The notes beneath the pieces were generated by a model that did not search any database, was not told where the DNA came from, and saw nothing but the letters and a program-made list of their open reading frames with translations. This document shows, piece after piece, positions 46,127 to 54,840 of a stretch of 64,000 nt of DNA (position 1 is the first letter of the stretch; each line of letters opens with the position of its first letter). The stretch comes from JAWKRB01 sp041389885 (GTDB lineage Bacteria > Myxococcota_A > Polyangia > Polyangiales > Ga0077539), in NCBI GenBank assembly GCA_041389885.1, contig JAWKRB010000037.1, forward strand, positions 7,490-71,489, written 5' to 3'. Made by a program: the position numbers and the translations under genes.

Positions 46127-46713
46127 GCGCCCGCGCGCTGCGCGCGGCGATGCTCGCCGTCGACGAGGAGGCCCTGCTCGCCCGCGTCGCGCAGGGAGAC
46201 GCCGCCGCCCTCGGCGCGGCCTTCGAGCGCTGGCACCGGGACGTCTACCGCGCGCTCGCGCGGCTCCGGGGCACGCGCCTCGACCTCGACGACCTGGTGC
46301 AGACCACCTTCCTCGCCCTCCCCGACGCCGCGAAGAACCACCAGCCGGGCGGATCGCCGCGGGGCTTCGTGCTCGGCGTGGCCCTGCAGTGCGCCCGGCG
46401 CGAGCGCCGGAGGGTGTTTCGGCGGCTCCAGCTCTGGCGCGCCCGCGAAGACGAGATGGCGCTCCTCGACGGGCCCAGCCAGCCCCCAGACCCCGAGCGC
46501 AGCGCCCTCGGGCGAGAGCACCTCGCGCGCTTCGCCCGCGCCCTGGCGGCGCTCCCCGTGGCGCAGCGAGAGACCCTGCTCCTGGTCGAGATGGAGGGGC
46601 TCCGCGGCGAAGAGGCCGCGGCGGCCCTGGGCGTGCCCGTGAACACCGTGTGGACGCGCCTCCACCACGCCCGCGCCGCCCTCCGCGCGGCCACCAGGGA
46701 GGACGCGCGATGA
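46123..46713 (+). CDS. ECF-type RNA polymerase sigma factor
   Basis: The product has 196 residues from GTG 46123. Region 2 reads FERWHRDVYRALARLRG and LDLDDLVQTTFLALP. Region 4 reads ALPVAQRETLLLVEMEGLRGEEAAAALG and VNTVWTRLHHARAALR, a normal sigma-70 helix-turn-helix. It directs RNA polymerase to a regulon that cannot be read here. It is coupled on both sides: its GTG overlaps the previous stop and its TGA overlaps the next ATG. The following FecR-like gene is its likely anti-sigma factor. Confidence 0.9.
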   Translation: MSARALRAAMLAVDEEALLARVAQGDAAALGAAFERWHRDVYRALARLRGTRLDLDDLVQTTFLALPDAAKNHQPGGSPRGFVLGVALQCARRERRRVFRRLQLWRAREDEMALLDGPSQPPDPERSALGREHLARFARALAALPVAQRETLLLVEMEGLRGEEAAAALGVPVNTVWTRLHHARAALRAATREDAR

Positions 46714-47877
46714 GCGCCCCCGGCTGCGCCCGCGGCGACGAGCTCGACGCCGCCCTCGACGGACGCCTCGGCGACGACGACGTCCGTGACATCCTCGCGC
46801 ACGCCGCGCGCTGCGCCGGCTGCGAGGCCCGACGCCGAGCGCGCCCAGCGACGCGAGGCCCTCGACGCGCTCCCCGACGCCGCCCCCGACGAGCTCGCGT
46901 CCCGCAGGCTCCGCGCGAGGCTGGTCTCGAGCGCGCTGCGGCGCGAGGCGCCCCGACGCACACCCTGGCGCGCGGCCCTCGCGGCGGCCGGCGCCGTCGT
47001 CGCGGTCGCGCTCGGGGCGACGGTCACGTCGAACTCCAACGACCGACGCGCTCGCGGCGGGCGAGACCCGGCTGGGCGAGGCCGCGTCCTGCGGCGGGCG
47101 CGCGGTGGAGCGCGCGACGAGGGCGGCGACACCCGGGTGCGCCTCGAAGAGGGCGCGATCACCCTGCGCGTTCGCCGCCGTCGCCCCGGCGAGCGCTTTC
47201 GCGTGCTGCTCCGCGACGCCGAGGTCGAGGTGCGGGGCACGCGCTTCGAGGTGGTCGCCCGCGGCGGGCTCCTGCGCGCGGTGCGCGTCGACGAGGGCCT
47301 GGTGGCCGTGCGCCGCCGGGGCGACGCCGAGCAGCTCCTCGCGGCGGGCTCGCGCTACGCGGCCCCCGAGGCGCCCCTCCCCGCGCCCGCGCCTCGCCCT
47401 CCCCCGGTCGTCGTCGCGCCGCCCCCGCCTGCGCCCCAGGCCCTCCCCCCCGACGCCCTCCCGCCGGCGCCCCGCAGGCCCGCGGCGTCGCGTCACTCCG
47501 TCGACCCCGCCCGTGACTTTCGCGCGGGCGCCCTCGCGCACGCGCGGGGAGACCACGGCACCGCGGCCGAGTCCCTCGCGCGCTTTCTCGACGCGGCGCC
47601 CGCGGAGGATCCCCGCCGCGAAGACGCGCGCTACCTCCGGGTGCTCGCGCTCCGAGGAGCACGGCGCGAGGGCGAGGCGTTGAGCGAGGCGAGGCGGTAC
47701 CTCCGGGAGTTCCCGAGCGGGCTGCGCCGGGCCGAGGTCGCGTCGTGGGCGGCGCGCGCGCTCGCGGCGCGGGGTGACTGCGCGGGCGCGTCGCAGGCCG
47801 CCGAGCAGCTCCCCGCGGGCGCGACCGCCGCGATGCGCGAGGGCGTTCGCGCGAGCGTCGCGCGCTGCCCGCGCTGA
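46710..47877 (+). pseudogene. FecR-like anti-sigma factor with zinc-finger and C-terminal TPR-like region, frame-interrupted
   Basis: The ATG overlaps the sigma-factor stop (ATGA). The start encodes a zinc-finger-type anti-sigma domain (DELDAALDGRLGDDDV, then HAARCAGC). After a frame change near 46830 a membrane helix follows (RAALAAAGAVVAVALGATV). Two further changes between 47040 and 47100 lead into a FecR domain (EVEVRGTRFEVVARGGLLRA, VRVDEGLVAVRRRGDAEQLL). The C-terminal part is TPR-like (AGALAHARGDHGTAAESLA). The full product would have ~389 residues. This is the usual architecture of Myxococcota anti-sigma proteins. Confidence 0.75.
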
Positions 47878-47897
47878 GCGTGCGAGACTCCGGGGCC

Positions 47898-48572
47898 ATG
47901 GACGGCCCGCGCATCGACCTGCGAAGCCCCCTCTCGCTGGGCAACAGCCTGCGCTTTCCGCTCCAGTCTCGGGCCTCGCGGCGCGACCTCGCGATCGGCG
48001 CGCTCTGGCTCCTCGTGCCGGTCGTCGGGTGGCTGCTGAACATGGGCCACCGCGTGCGGGTCGTGCACCGGCTCCAGCGCGGCGAGACCCCGTGGCCCGC
48101 GTGGGACGAGCCCCGCGAATTGCTGCGCCACGGCGCGATCACCTTCGCGGGCATGGTCTGGTACGGCTGGCCGGGGGTCACGCTCGCGGCCCTCGGGGTG
48201 TGGCTCCGCGCGCCTGCGTGCATGGCCGCGGGGGCGGCGCTGTGGGCGCTGGCGGTGGTGGCGATCCCCGGGTTCATGTCGCACTACTGCCGTCGCTACG
48301 ACCCGCGGGAGATCTTCGACCCGCGCCGCGCGCTGCGGAGGGTCTTCGAGGGCGGGGTGCCGTACCTCAAGGCGTGGTCGGTGGCGCTGACGGCGATGGC
48401 GCTGTCGTTCCTCGGGCTCCTCGCGCTGGGCGTGGGCTTTCTCTTCACCAGCGTGTGGTTCTGGCAGGCCGCGGCGTTCTCGTTCGGCACGGTCTTCACC
48501 CGGCGCTTCGACCTCGACGCGCCTACCCCCGAGACAGCAGCAGCGCCGACGCCGCCAGAAGCGCCGCGGTGA
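47898..48572 (+). CDS. DUF4013-like membrane protein
   Basis: The product has 224 residues from ATG 47898; a GTG at 47880 is possible. It has about five membrane helices and the phrase PVVGWLLNMGHRVRVVHRLQ with PPWPAWDE-like GETPWPAWDE, seen in DUF4013 proteins. The C-terminus is Pro/Ala-rich. The 3' end overlaps the convergent membrane gene by 50 bases. Function unknown. Confidence 0.75.
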   Translation: MDGPRIDLRSPLSLGNSLRFPLQSRASRRDLAIGALWLLVPVVGWLLNMGHRVRVVHRLQRGETPWPAWDEPRELLRHGAITFAGMVWYGWPGVTLAALGVWLRAPACMAAGAALWALAVVAIPGFMSHYCRRYDPREIFDPRRALRRVFEGGVPYLKAWSVALTAMALSFLGLLALGVGFLFTSVWFWQAAAFSFGTVFTRRFDLDAPTPETAAAPTPPEAPR

Positions 48573-48891
48573 CGCCCCCGGCGGCGCGGAGGTCCCCTGG
48601 CGAGACCCCCGGCCGCCAGCGCAGCAGCGCGAGGGCCAGCGAGAGCATCGACGCGCTCAGCAGCAGCGTGGCGCCGCGGTCGAGGGACTCTCCCCGCGCG
48701 ACCGACGCGAGGTACACCGGGCGCCGCAGGTCGAGCTCCCAGGCGACGCGCCCGCGCAGGTGCAGCGCCACCACCGTGGCCGTCGCCAGCGCCTGCCACG
48801 CCGCGACGACGCGGGTGATCCTTCGGGCGGGCGCCGCGCCGATCCACGCCGCGCCCACCGCGAGCGCCGCCGCCGCGTCGCGGAGCATCAT
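48523..48891 (-). CDS. Small membrane protein, last gene of the radical SAM operon
   Basis: The product has 122 residues. ATG 48891 overlaps the previous gene's TGA (ATGA). There are three to four hydrophobic segments (AAAALAVGAAWIGAA, VAAWQALATATVVALHL, ATLLLSASMLSLALALL, AALLAASALLL). The frame is intact. No family recognised. The tight coupling to the radical SAM operon is the main clue to function. Confidence 0.65.
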   Translation of the reverse strand: MMLRDAAAALAVGAAWIGAAPARRITRVVAAWQALATATVVALHLRGRVAWELDLRRPVYLASVARGESLDRGATLLLSASMLSLALALLRWRPGVSPGDLRAAGGVTAALLAASALLLSRG

Positions 48892-49187
48892 CGCACCACC
48901 GCCGCGCCCAGCGCCGCCGACGCCGCTCCGACGGCGAAGCACGCCCGCGCCACCCGCTCGCTGCGCCAGCCCCTGCGCCGCGCGAGCGCCGTCGTCGCCG
49001 TCGCGAGGAGCGCGACGCCGAAGAGCGCCACGAGGTAGTACGCCCCGGCGCGGGGGAGCGCTCGAGGTTCAGCATCACCCGGGGGTCAGGCTCGCGCACC
49101 ATCGCCCGCGACGCCAGGCGCACCGCGAGGAACACCGCGGGACCCAGGCCCATGGCGGCCACGGCGCCGTCCCAGCGCGCGGCTCAC
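48888..49187 (-). pseudogene. Small membrane protein of the radical SAM operon, frame-interrupted
   Basis: About 99 residues. The GTG at 49187 overlaps the radical SAM stop (GTGA) and the TGA at 48888 overlaps the next ATG. The readable pieces are MGLGPAVFLAVRLASRAMVR and, in another frame, YYLVALFGVALLATATTALA and ARACFAVGAASAALGAAVVR, giving about three membrane helices. Frame changes lie near 49170 and in the GC run near 49045. Both borders are intact, so a real gene with sequence errors is likely. Confidence 0.55.
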
Positions 49188-50269
49188 GCAGGCCCCGGTG
49201 GCGGCGCACGCGGGCACTCGGGTCGGGGCCCACCGCGCCGTCGAGGGTCGAGACCACCTTGCAGCTGCCCGGCAGACCTCGCGCAGGGGCACTCCTGGCA
49301 CGGCGACGGGGGATCGTTCGCATACGCACGAAATTCCTCCGCGCCCCCAGGGGACCACGTGTCGAAGCTGCACCCCACCCTCGCGCCGTCTCTCCGCCAG
49401 GCGCCGAGGTGCCGCCCCGCCTCGCAGCCGAAGACCCCGAAGCGCGCGAGCACCGCGGGGTCTCCCAGGACGTCCCCGAGCAGCGGCACCAGGGCGCAGT
49501 CGACGCGCACGGAGAAGTCGTCGCCGCTGGCCTCGGCGAGGCGCCTCACCGCGTCGCCGAGCGCCGCGAGGTCGCCCGGCGAGCTCTCGGACAGGTAGTC
49601 GAGCGACACGCCAGCGCGGCCCGGCCAGGGCGCAGGCTGGACCTCCTGGCGCCCAGCCCTCGCGCGCGGCGCACGGTGGCCCTGGAGGGCCGGGAGGTCG
49701 TCGGGTGGAGCACGAAGTTCACCCCCACGGGCACCCCCGCGTCGCGCAGGGCGGCGATGGCCCCGCTCGGCGACCCTGGCGCCCTCGAAGCCGCGCACCG
49801 CTCGCGTACTTCGCCCACGCCGTCGTGGGAGACGTTCACCTGCGAAGGCCCGAGCGAGGCCGCGCAGCGGGGGTCATGCCGAGGCCGCTGGTAGACCACG
49901 GGGTGATCCCGAGGGAGCGCGCGCGAGGCCGCGAGCTCGCCCAGGTCGTCGCGGAGCAGGGCTCGCCGCCGCCGAAGGCCACAGAAGACCCCCGTCGGCG
50001 AGAGCGCGCGGAGGATCGTTCGAGGGTCGAACATCGACGTCGACGCCGTCGGGCGACGCGTCCGCAGCAGCCTCGCAGGCGACGGGGCAGCGGGCTGGTG
50101 ACCGCGACGTGGACCTCCAGGGAGGCGAGGGTCCCGACGTTCGCCCTCGCCGCGCCAGCAGCGCGCCGTCGAGCCCTGCAGGCGACGGGCGAGGGTCTGG
50201 TCCACGGCGACGAGGGCGCCGTCGTCGACGCGCACCCAGGCTGAAGGGCTCGACGCGGGGCGCGATCAC
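49184..50269 (-). pseudogene. Radical SAM/SPASM-type enzyme, frame-interrupted
   Basis: A ~361-residue radical SAM protein read across frames. The opening is VIAPRVEPFSLG and VRVDDGALVAVDQTLARRL. The cluster region is RCPVACE followed closely by a Cys codon in another frame, consistent with CxxxCxxC. The SAM motif is VAFGGGEP. Core strands: LGITP, QVNVSHDGVGEV, VPVGVNFVLH. The C-terminus has a SPASM-like Cys set (FGCEAGRHLG, CSFDTWSPGG, CQECPC, then CKVVSTLDGAVGPDP). Such enzymes modify peptides by thioether or C-C bonds. A 71-codon peptide gene lies directly upstream with a 4-base overlap. Frame changes occur near 50230, 50090, 50000, 49640 and 49270, so exact residues are uncertain. Confidence 0.72.
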
Positions 50270-50480
50270 GCGTCCTCGGGGCCGTGGGGGCCGTGGGGCG
50301 CGTCGTCGTCGTCGTCGTCGCTCTACGCGCCGCGCTCACCGCCGCGAGGATCGCCGCGCCCGCGGTGGCCGAGAGGCAGCATTCCACCGCGCTGCCGATG
50401 GACGAGCAGCCTGCGCCTGTCCCCGGCGCACGACGAGCACGTCGGCGAGGTCGTCGAGGTCGCATTAGATCGTCGCTCAC
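50266..50480 (-). pseudogene. Candidate peptide substrate of the radical SAM enzyme (71 codons, frame-interrupted)
   Basis: The GTG at 50480 overlaps the stop of the TPR/membrane gene and the TGA at 50266 overlaps the radical SAM start. Length is 215 bases, one short of a whole frame. Pieced together, the peptide starts VSDDL, continues DLDDLADVLVVRRGQAQ, then CSSIGSAVECCLSATAG and AAILAAVSAARR, and ends DDDDDAPHGPHGPEDA. It therefore has an acidic leader-like start, three Cys with adjacent small residues, and an Asp/His/Gly/Pro tail. This could be a ribosomally made peptide precursor (RiPP) or a small membrane subunit. The assignment is inference from position and composition. Confidence 0.45.
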
Positions 50481-51528
50481 AGCCCGATCCCTTCGAGCAT
50501 CATCACGTCGAGGCGCTCCATGGCGAGGTACGAGACGGCGAGGGCCGCGAGGAGCCTCGAGCTGCGGGTGGGGATCGCCGCTCACCACCGCGCGGGCCTC
50601 GCCACCGCGGCGGCGGTCACCGCGAGGTACACCCCGAGGGTGCCCGCGCCGAGGACGTAGAAGGGCCCGCCTCGCCGTCGCTGAGGTGCGCGAGCCCTGC
50701 GCCCCCGAGGAGAGCAGCGCGAGGTGCGCGAGGGGCAGGGGCCGGCGCCGAAGGCCCGCAGGAGCCGGCCCAGCGCCCCGCCCGGCGCGCCCCACGCCGC
50801 CGCGCCGCCCCAGGACCGCGGTGATCGGGAGCACCCCCCACCGCCCCGCGCAGGCGCCGCTGCCGCAGGTGCACCGCCGCGAGCGCTCGCACCTCGGGCC
50901 GACGACTCGCACGGCGGCGACGCTGCGGGCGGCGAGGTCTTGCTCGAGGTCACGCCGTGCCGACGAGGCGCTGCGCGCGGCGAGGTCGCGGAGGTTGGCC
51001 GGGCTCGTGGGGGTCGAGGGCGAGCTCGCGGTACACCGCCGCGCCTCCTGGGGCCGCACAGCGCGTCGAGAGCCCCTCGGCGACGAGGGCGCCTCTGCCC
51101 GGCAGCTCCCTGCGGGGTCATCCCCGGGCGTCGCGGGCGAGGCGCGCGCGAGGGCCTCGGGGTCGTTCGAGAGCGGGCGCACCCGCTCCAGGGCCGCGAG
51201 GGGCGCGAAGCCTCCTCGGCGGCCCTCGAGCTCCTGCACCCGCGCGAGGATCCCCGCGCGAAGCGCGAGCCCGGGTCCATGCCGATCGACGCGGCGGCAG
51301 CCCGGAGCGCGCGTCGGCGAAGCGGTACGCCTCGTCGTCGAGGGCGGCGAGGTAGTAGCGCGCCGAGGCCGCCGAGCGGGGGTCGTCGCCCTGCGCGGCG
51401 ATCGCGGTGAACTCCGCGCGCGCGGCGCCGGCGTCGCCCTCGTCGAGGGCCTCGCGGGCGGCGGAGAGCCGCTCGATCCACTGGGCCTGGGCGGAGGCGG
51501 CGTGCGCGGCGAGACCGAGGGTCTTCAT
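50477..51528 (-). pseudogene. TPR/membrane protein heading the radical SAM operon, frame-interrupted
   Basis: About 350 residues. ATG 51528 opens an exported or membrane-bound N-terminus (MKTLGLAAHAASAQAQWIE), then a TPR-like hairpin (AREALDEGDAGAARAEFTAI, AASARYYLAALDDEAYRFAD). The later half is membrane-like (LGAGTLGVYLAVTAAAVARP near 50610) and ends LAMERLDVMMLEGIGL. Frame changes lie near 51300, 51250, 51060 to 50800 (several) and 50590. The stop overlaps the peptide gene's GTG (GTGA). Not assignable to a named family. Confidence 0.5.
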
Positions 51529-51654
51529 GAGCAGACCGAAACGAACGGGGGCCCTTCTTGGCGCACAGACGCGTGCCCGGCGGGGGCGGCGCGTCGCACC
51601 GCTGTCGGCTCGGCGCTCGCGCGGGGGGGTCGTCATGAACGCCGGGTGAAGCTT

Positions 51655-52263
51655 AGGCACTCATCGCAGGGGAAGTGAAGGGTTGAGCGCGGCGGACGGA
51701 CCCACATCCCGCGCTGCCGCACCCCTTCTCCCGCCTCGGGAAATCTCGGTCGGGCAGACGCCTGGGGTTGGGCACTGGACGGTCCGGGCGATCTTACCCA
51801 TGCTCTCCCATCGAAGGGCCCTCTCCCGAGGCGGGCTGCGTTCGGACACATGCTTGTATTCGACTGGAAAACAAGCGTGATGCGCCTCTGGTCGGTCCGC
51901 CCCTCTCATCCGCCCCTCCTCCGGCTACTTCGCCGTATGGAGGAGGGGTTATGTCCTTCGGGTGGATGCTCCGCGTCGAACCGCCCTCGGGATGTCACAT
52001 GGCCTGGAGACCGCGCGGGTGTGTCTGCCATCCCTGCTCGAATTCTCCTCCATCGGCGAAGCCCATGGAGGAGGGGGCGGGGTGGAGGGGCCCCGCGCTG
52101 GGTCGAAGGGACGAGCGGCGGTGCGGACCGACCAGAGGCGCATCACGCTTGTTTTCAAGCGGATTCATGACTTGTGTGTCGAACGCAGCGAGGCGGGAGA
52201 GGACGCACGGTAGCGCGGTGTGGGTTCACCTCAACCCTTCAAGTCCCCTGTGGAAGGCTACCT
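51655..52263. repeat. Composite palindromic repeat, copy R3 (complete)
   Basis: The fullest copy, with mirror order A'-C'-B'-B-C-A. A inverted: 51655-51700. C inverted: 51838-51895 (AAAACAAGCGTGATGCGCCT). B left arm: 51897-51959. B right arm: 52045-52112. C direct: 52126-52190 (hairpin CGCTTGTTTTCAAGCG). A direct: 52222-52262. The ~85-base centre matches the B loop of R1 and R2. No gene is supported in 51529-52337. The only other content is a variable spacer 51700-51838. Confidence 0.88.
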
Positions 52264-52337
52264 GTACACGGCGGCTGCGCGCTGCCAGCGCGCGCGACCG
52301 TCGCCGCGGGGCCCTCCTTGCGAATACCCTCCGCGGC

Positions 52338-54140
52338 GTGCGCAAGGGACTCAGCGAGCTCATCGAGGGCGCCCCGGTGACCCTCCTCGGCGAGGACGCG
52401 TCGCTCCCTCACGCCGTGACCTGCGTGGCGCTGACCCCCGACGGCGACGCCGCGTGGTGCATCGGCCACGACTGCGCCACCCTGGTCTCGACGCGCGATT
52501 TCTCGGTGCTTCACAGAGTCACCCTCACGCTCACGAGGCCGAGTCAGGCCCTCGCGACAGGGCCGCGCCCCGAAGACGCCGTGGTGATCGACAACGGCCA
52601 GTCGGCCGTGACCCTGACGGGAGAGCGCCTCGCCGACTTTGTGATCAGCGTCGGCGCCTCGTCCCTCTCCCGCGACGGGACGGTGCTGGCGACGGTGCCG
52701 CACTCCGAGTCGCCGGCGCAGATGGTGAGCGTGTGGCGGATGCGTCCGCTGCGGCTGATCCGGCGCTTCGCGGGCGAGGCGCCCGTCGAGGTCAGCGACG
52801 ACGGCGCCCTCGTCGCGCACGGGATCGTCGGGTGGAAGGGACTCGGCGTCGGCTTCACCAGGGTCTCCGACGGGGTGACGGTGAAGCGCTCGCTCCCGAA
52901 GCCCGTGAGCCACCTGCGACTCGACGCGCAGAGGGCCGCGGTGTGCGTGGTCGGAGGAGACGCCCTCGCCCGCGTCCCGATGGACCCGGCGGAGCGCATC
53001 GAGAGCGCCCCCCTCGACACGCCGACGCGCATGCTCGCGGCGACCCCCTCGGGCGTCGTGCGCGTCTCGCGCGTCGGCGCCCGACTCGTGATCACCCGAG
53101 ACGGCGCGCGGGCGGCGGAGCTCGCGGTGGGCGGCCCCTTCTTCGGCGCGGTGAGCGCCTCGGGCGAGACGCTCTTCGGCGTCGACACCCGCGTGCCCTT
53201 TCGCGTCGACCTCGAGACCGGATTCGTCGAGCGGGGGTCGAGCGGGCACGACGTGGTGCGAGACCTCGCGTGGTCCCCGGATGGAGCGCTGGTGACCACG
53301 GTCGCGCGGGACGGGACCTGCCGCGTCTGGGGCGCCGACGAGGGCGATGAGCGCGCGCGCTATGAGGGCTTCGCCGCGGGCGAGGGGGTCGCGGTGGCCT
53401 GGAGCCGCGACGGGCGCGCCCTCTTCGTGCGCGAGGGCGACGGCACGCTCACCGAGTGGTCGCTGGAGTCGGGCGAGGCGCGACGACGCTGGGCGATGGA
53501 GCTCCCCCCGGCCCCCGTGAACGAGTCCGCGCCCTGGCGGCGTCCGGTGGCGAAGGTCCGGGTGTCGCCGGACGGGAGCCGCGCGGCGGTGATCGATCAG
53601 GGCGTGGCGCTGGTCGACCTTGAGGCGGGCTCCGCGGGGGCGCACACGCCAGAGCGCCGCGACGCGGCCTGGCTCGACGACGACCCCGCGACCCTCGTGA
53701 CCCTCTCGTCCCAGCGCGCCTCGACCGGCACGCTGTGGCGCGTCGACGACCTCCGCACCCGAACGCGCCTCGCCGAGGGCAGACTCCAGACCTACAGCGT
53801 CCCGTGTCTCGCGCAGGACGGCCGCAGCGTCGCGTACACGCGCCTCGCCGTCTCGGGCGCCGTGGTGCGACACCGCCTCGACCGCGCTGGGCTGCACGAG
53901 CCCGCGACGCTGCCCTTCGGCGCGCGCGAGGTGCTGGCCTGCGCGGGGGAGCGCCTCATCGCGGTCTCGACGCAGCTCGCGCCCCGGCCGACGCTCGTGC
54001 GCTGGGCAGACGGCGAACTCCGCGAGCTCGCGACGCTCGCGCCCCACACCCGGCCCGAGCGCGCGTGGCTCTCCCCCAACGGGGCGCGGCTGGCGCTGCT
54101 GGTGCACGGTCGCGTTGCGGTCCTCTCCCTGACCGAGTGA
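52338..54140 (+). CDS. Large WD40-like beta-propeller protein
   Basis: The product has ~600 residues from GTG 52338, just after repeat R3. Multiple blade phrases: CVALTPDGDAAWCIGHD, SLSRDGTVLATVPHSE, LAWSPDGALVTTVARDGTCRVW, VAWSRDGRALFVREGDGTL, VRVSPDGSRAAVIDQG and LSPNGARLALLVHG. No signal peptide, so probably cytosolic. The GTG was chosen because upstream sequence is repeat. It is related in style to the 14804-15751 protein. The function of such stand-alone propellers in Myxococcota is unknown; scaffold roles are common. Confidence 0.8.
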   Translation: MRKGLSELIEGAPVTLLGEDASLPHAVTCVALTPDGDAAWCIGHDCATLVSTRDFSVLHRVTLTLTRPSQALATGPRPEDAVVIDNGQSAVTLTGERLADFVISVGASSLSRDGTVLATVPHSESPAQMVSVWRMRPLRLIRRFAGEAPVEVSDDGALVAHGIVGWKGLGVGFTRVSDGVTVKRSLPKPVSHLRLDAQRAAVCVVGGDALARVPMDPAERIESAPLDTPTRMLAATPSGVVRVSRVGARLVITRDGARAAELAVGGPFFGAVSASGETLFGVDTRVPFRVDLETGFVERGSSGHDVVRDLAWSPDGALVTTVARDGTCRVWGADEGDERARYEGFAAGEGVAVAWSRDGRALFVREGDGTLTEWSLESGEARRRWAMELPPAPVNESAPWRRPVAKVRVSPDGSRAAVIDQGVALVDLEAGSAGAHTPERRDAAWLDDDPATLVTLSSQRASTGTLWRVDDLRTRTRLAEGRLQTYSVPCLAQDGRSVAYTRLAVSGAVVRHRLDRAGLHEPATLPFGAREVLACAGERLIAVSTQLAPRPTLVRWADGELRELATLAPHTRPERAWLSPNGARLALLVHGRVAVLSLTE

Positions 54141-54175
54141 GCCGGTCCTGAGTGTAGGGTCGCCCGAGGTCCCAG

Positions 54176-54718
54176 ATGCTCCGACGCCCTCACATCACCC
54201 TCTGCGCCGCGCTCCTCGGGTGCGCGTCGACGCGGCGCCCCGAGCCGCAACTCCCACGCGCCGTCGCGGCCCCGAGGTTCTCGCTGCGCTTTCTGCGAGG
54301 CGCCTGCCCCTTCGTCTACGCCTACGAGCCGTGGCTCGCGTGCGCCCGCGGCCTCGACCCCGCGCGGCCCCTCGTCGCCCTCGACGAGCGCGACGTGCGC
54401 GGCTACGAGGTGCGGGGCGCGCCGCGCTTCGAGGTCGCGATCACCCTCACCGACGACGCCGCGGCGCGGGTGCGGGCGGCGCGCGCAACGCTCTCTGAGG
54501 TCCCCGTGCTGGTGAGCCTCGACGGCCAGCTGCTCTACGCAGCGAGGGAGTACCTTCAGCAGGGCGCGGCGGCGATTCGCTTTCCGGTGATCCACCTCGA
54601 CCGACTGAACGAGGGCGTGCTGCGCGTGCGCCCCGCGCTGATGCCCAGCGACGACCTGCGGGTGATCGACCGGCCCGAGCTGCGGGCGTTCTTTCGGGCG
54701 CTCGCCGTCGCCCGCTGA
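54176..54718 (+). CDS. Uncharacterised lipoprotein
   Basis: The product has 180 residues. The signal MLRRPHITLCAALLGC ends in a lipobox. The mature part has a Cys pair (GACPFVYAYEPWLACARG) and beta-rich segments (RGAPRFEVAITLTDDAAARV, PVLVSLDGQLLYAAREYLQQ). No family recognised. It lies 35 bases after the propeller gene and may be co-transcribed. Confidence 0.75.
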   Translation: MLRRPHITLCAALLGCASTRRPEPQLPRAVAAPRFSLRFLRGACPFVYAYEPWLACARGLDPARPLVALDERDVRGYEVRGAPRFEVAITLTDDAAARVRAARATLSEVPVLVSLDGQLLYAAREYLQQGAAAIRFPVIHLDRLNEGVLRVRPALMPSDDLRVIDRPELRAFFRALAVAR

Positions 54719-54840
54719 GTGCGCCGCGGGGCGCTCGCCGCGCCCGATTCGCGAACTCCCGCGGTCGCGACCTCCGTGTCGCAGCCCGAAATGGCCCTGC
54801 GCGGCACGGGGGTTGCGGCCTCGGGGCGCAGCCACCCTCC

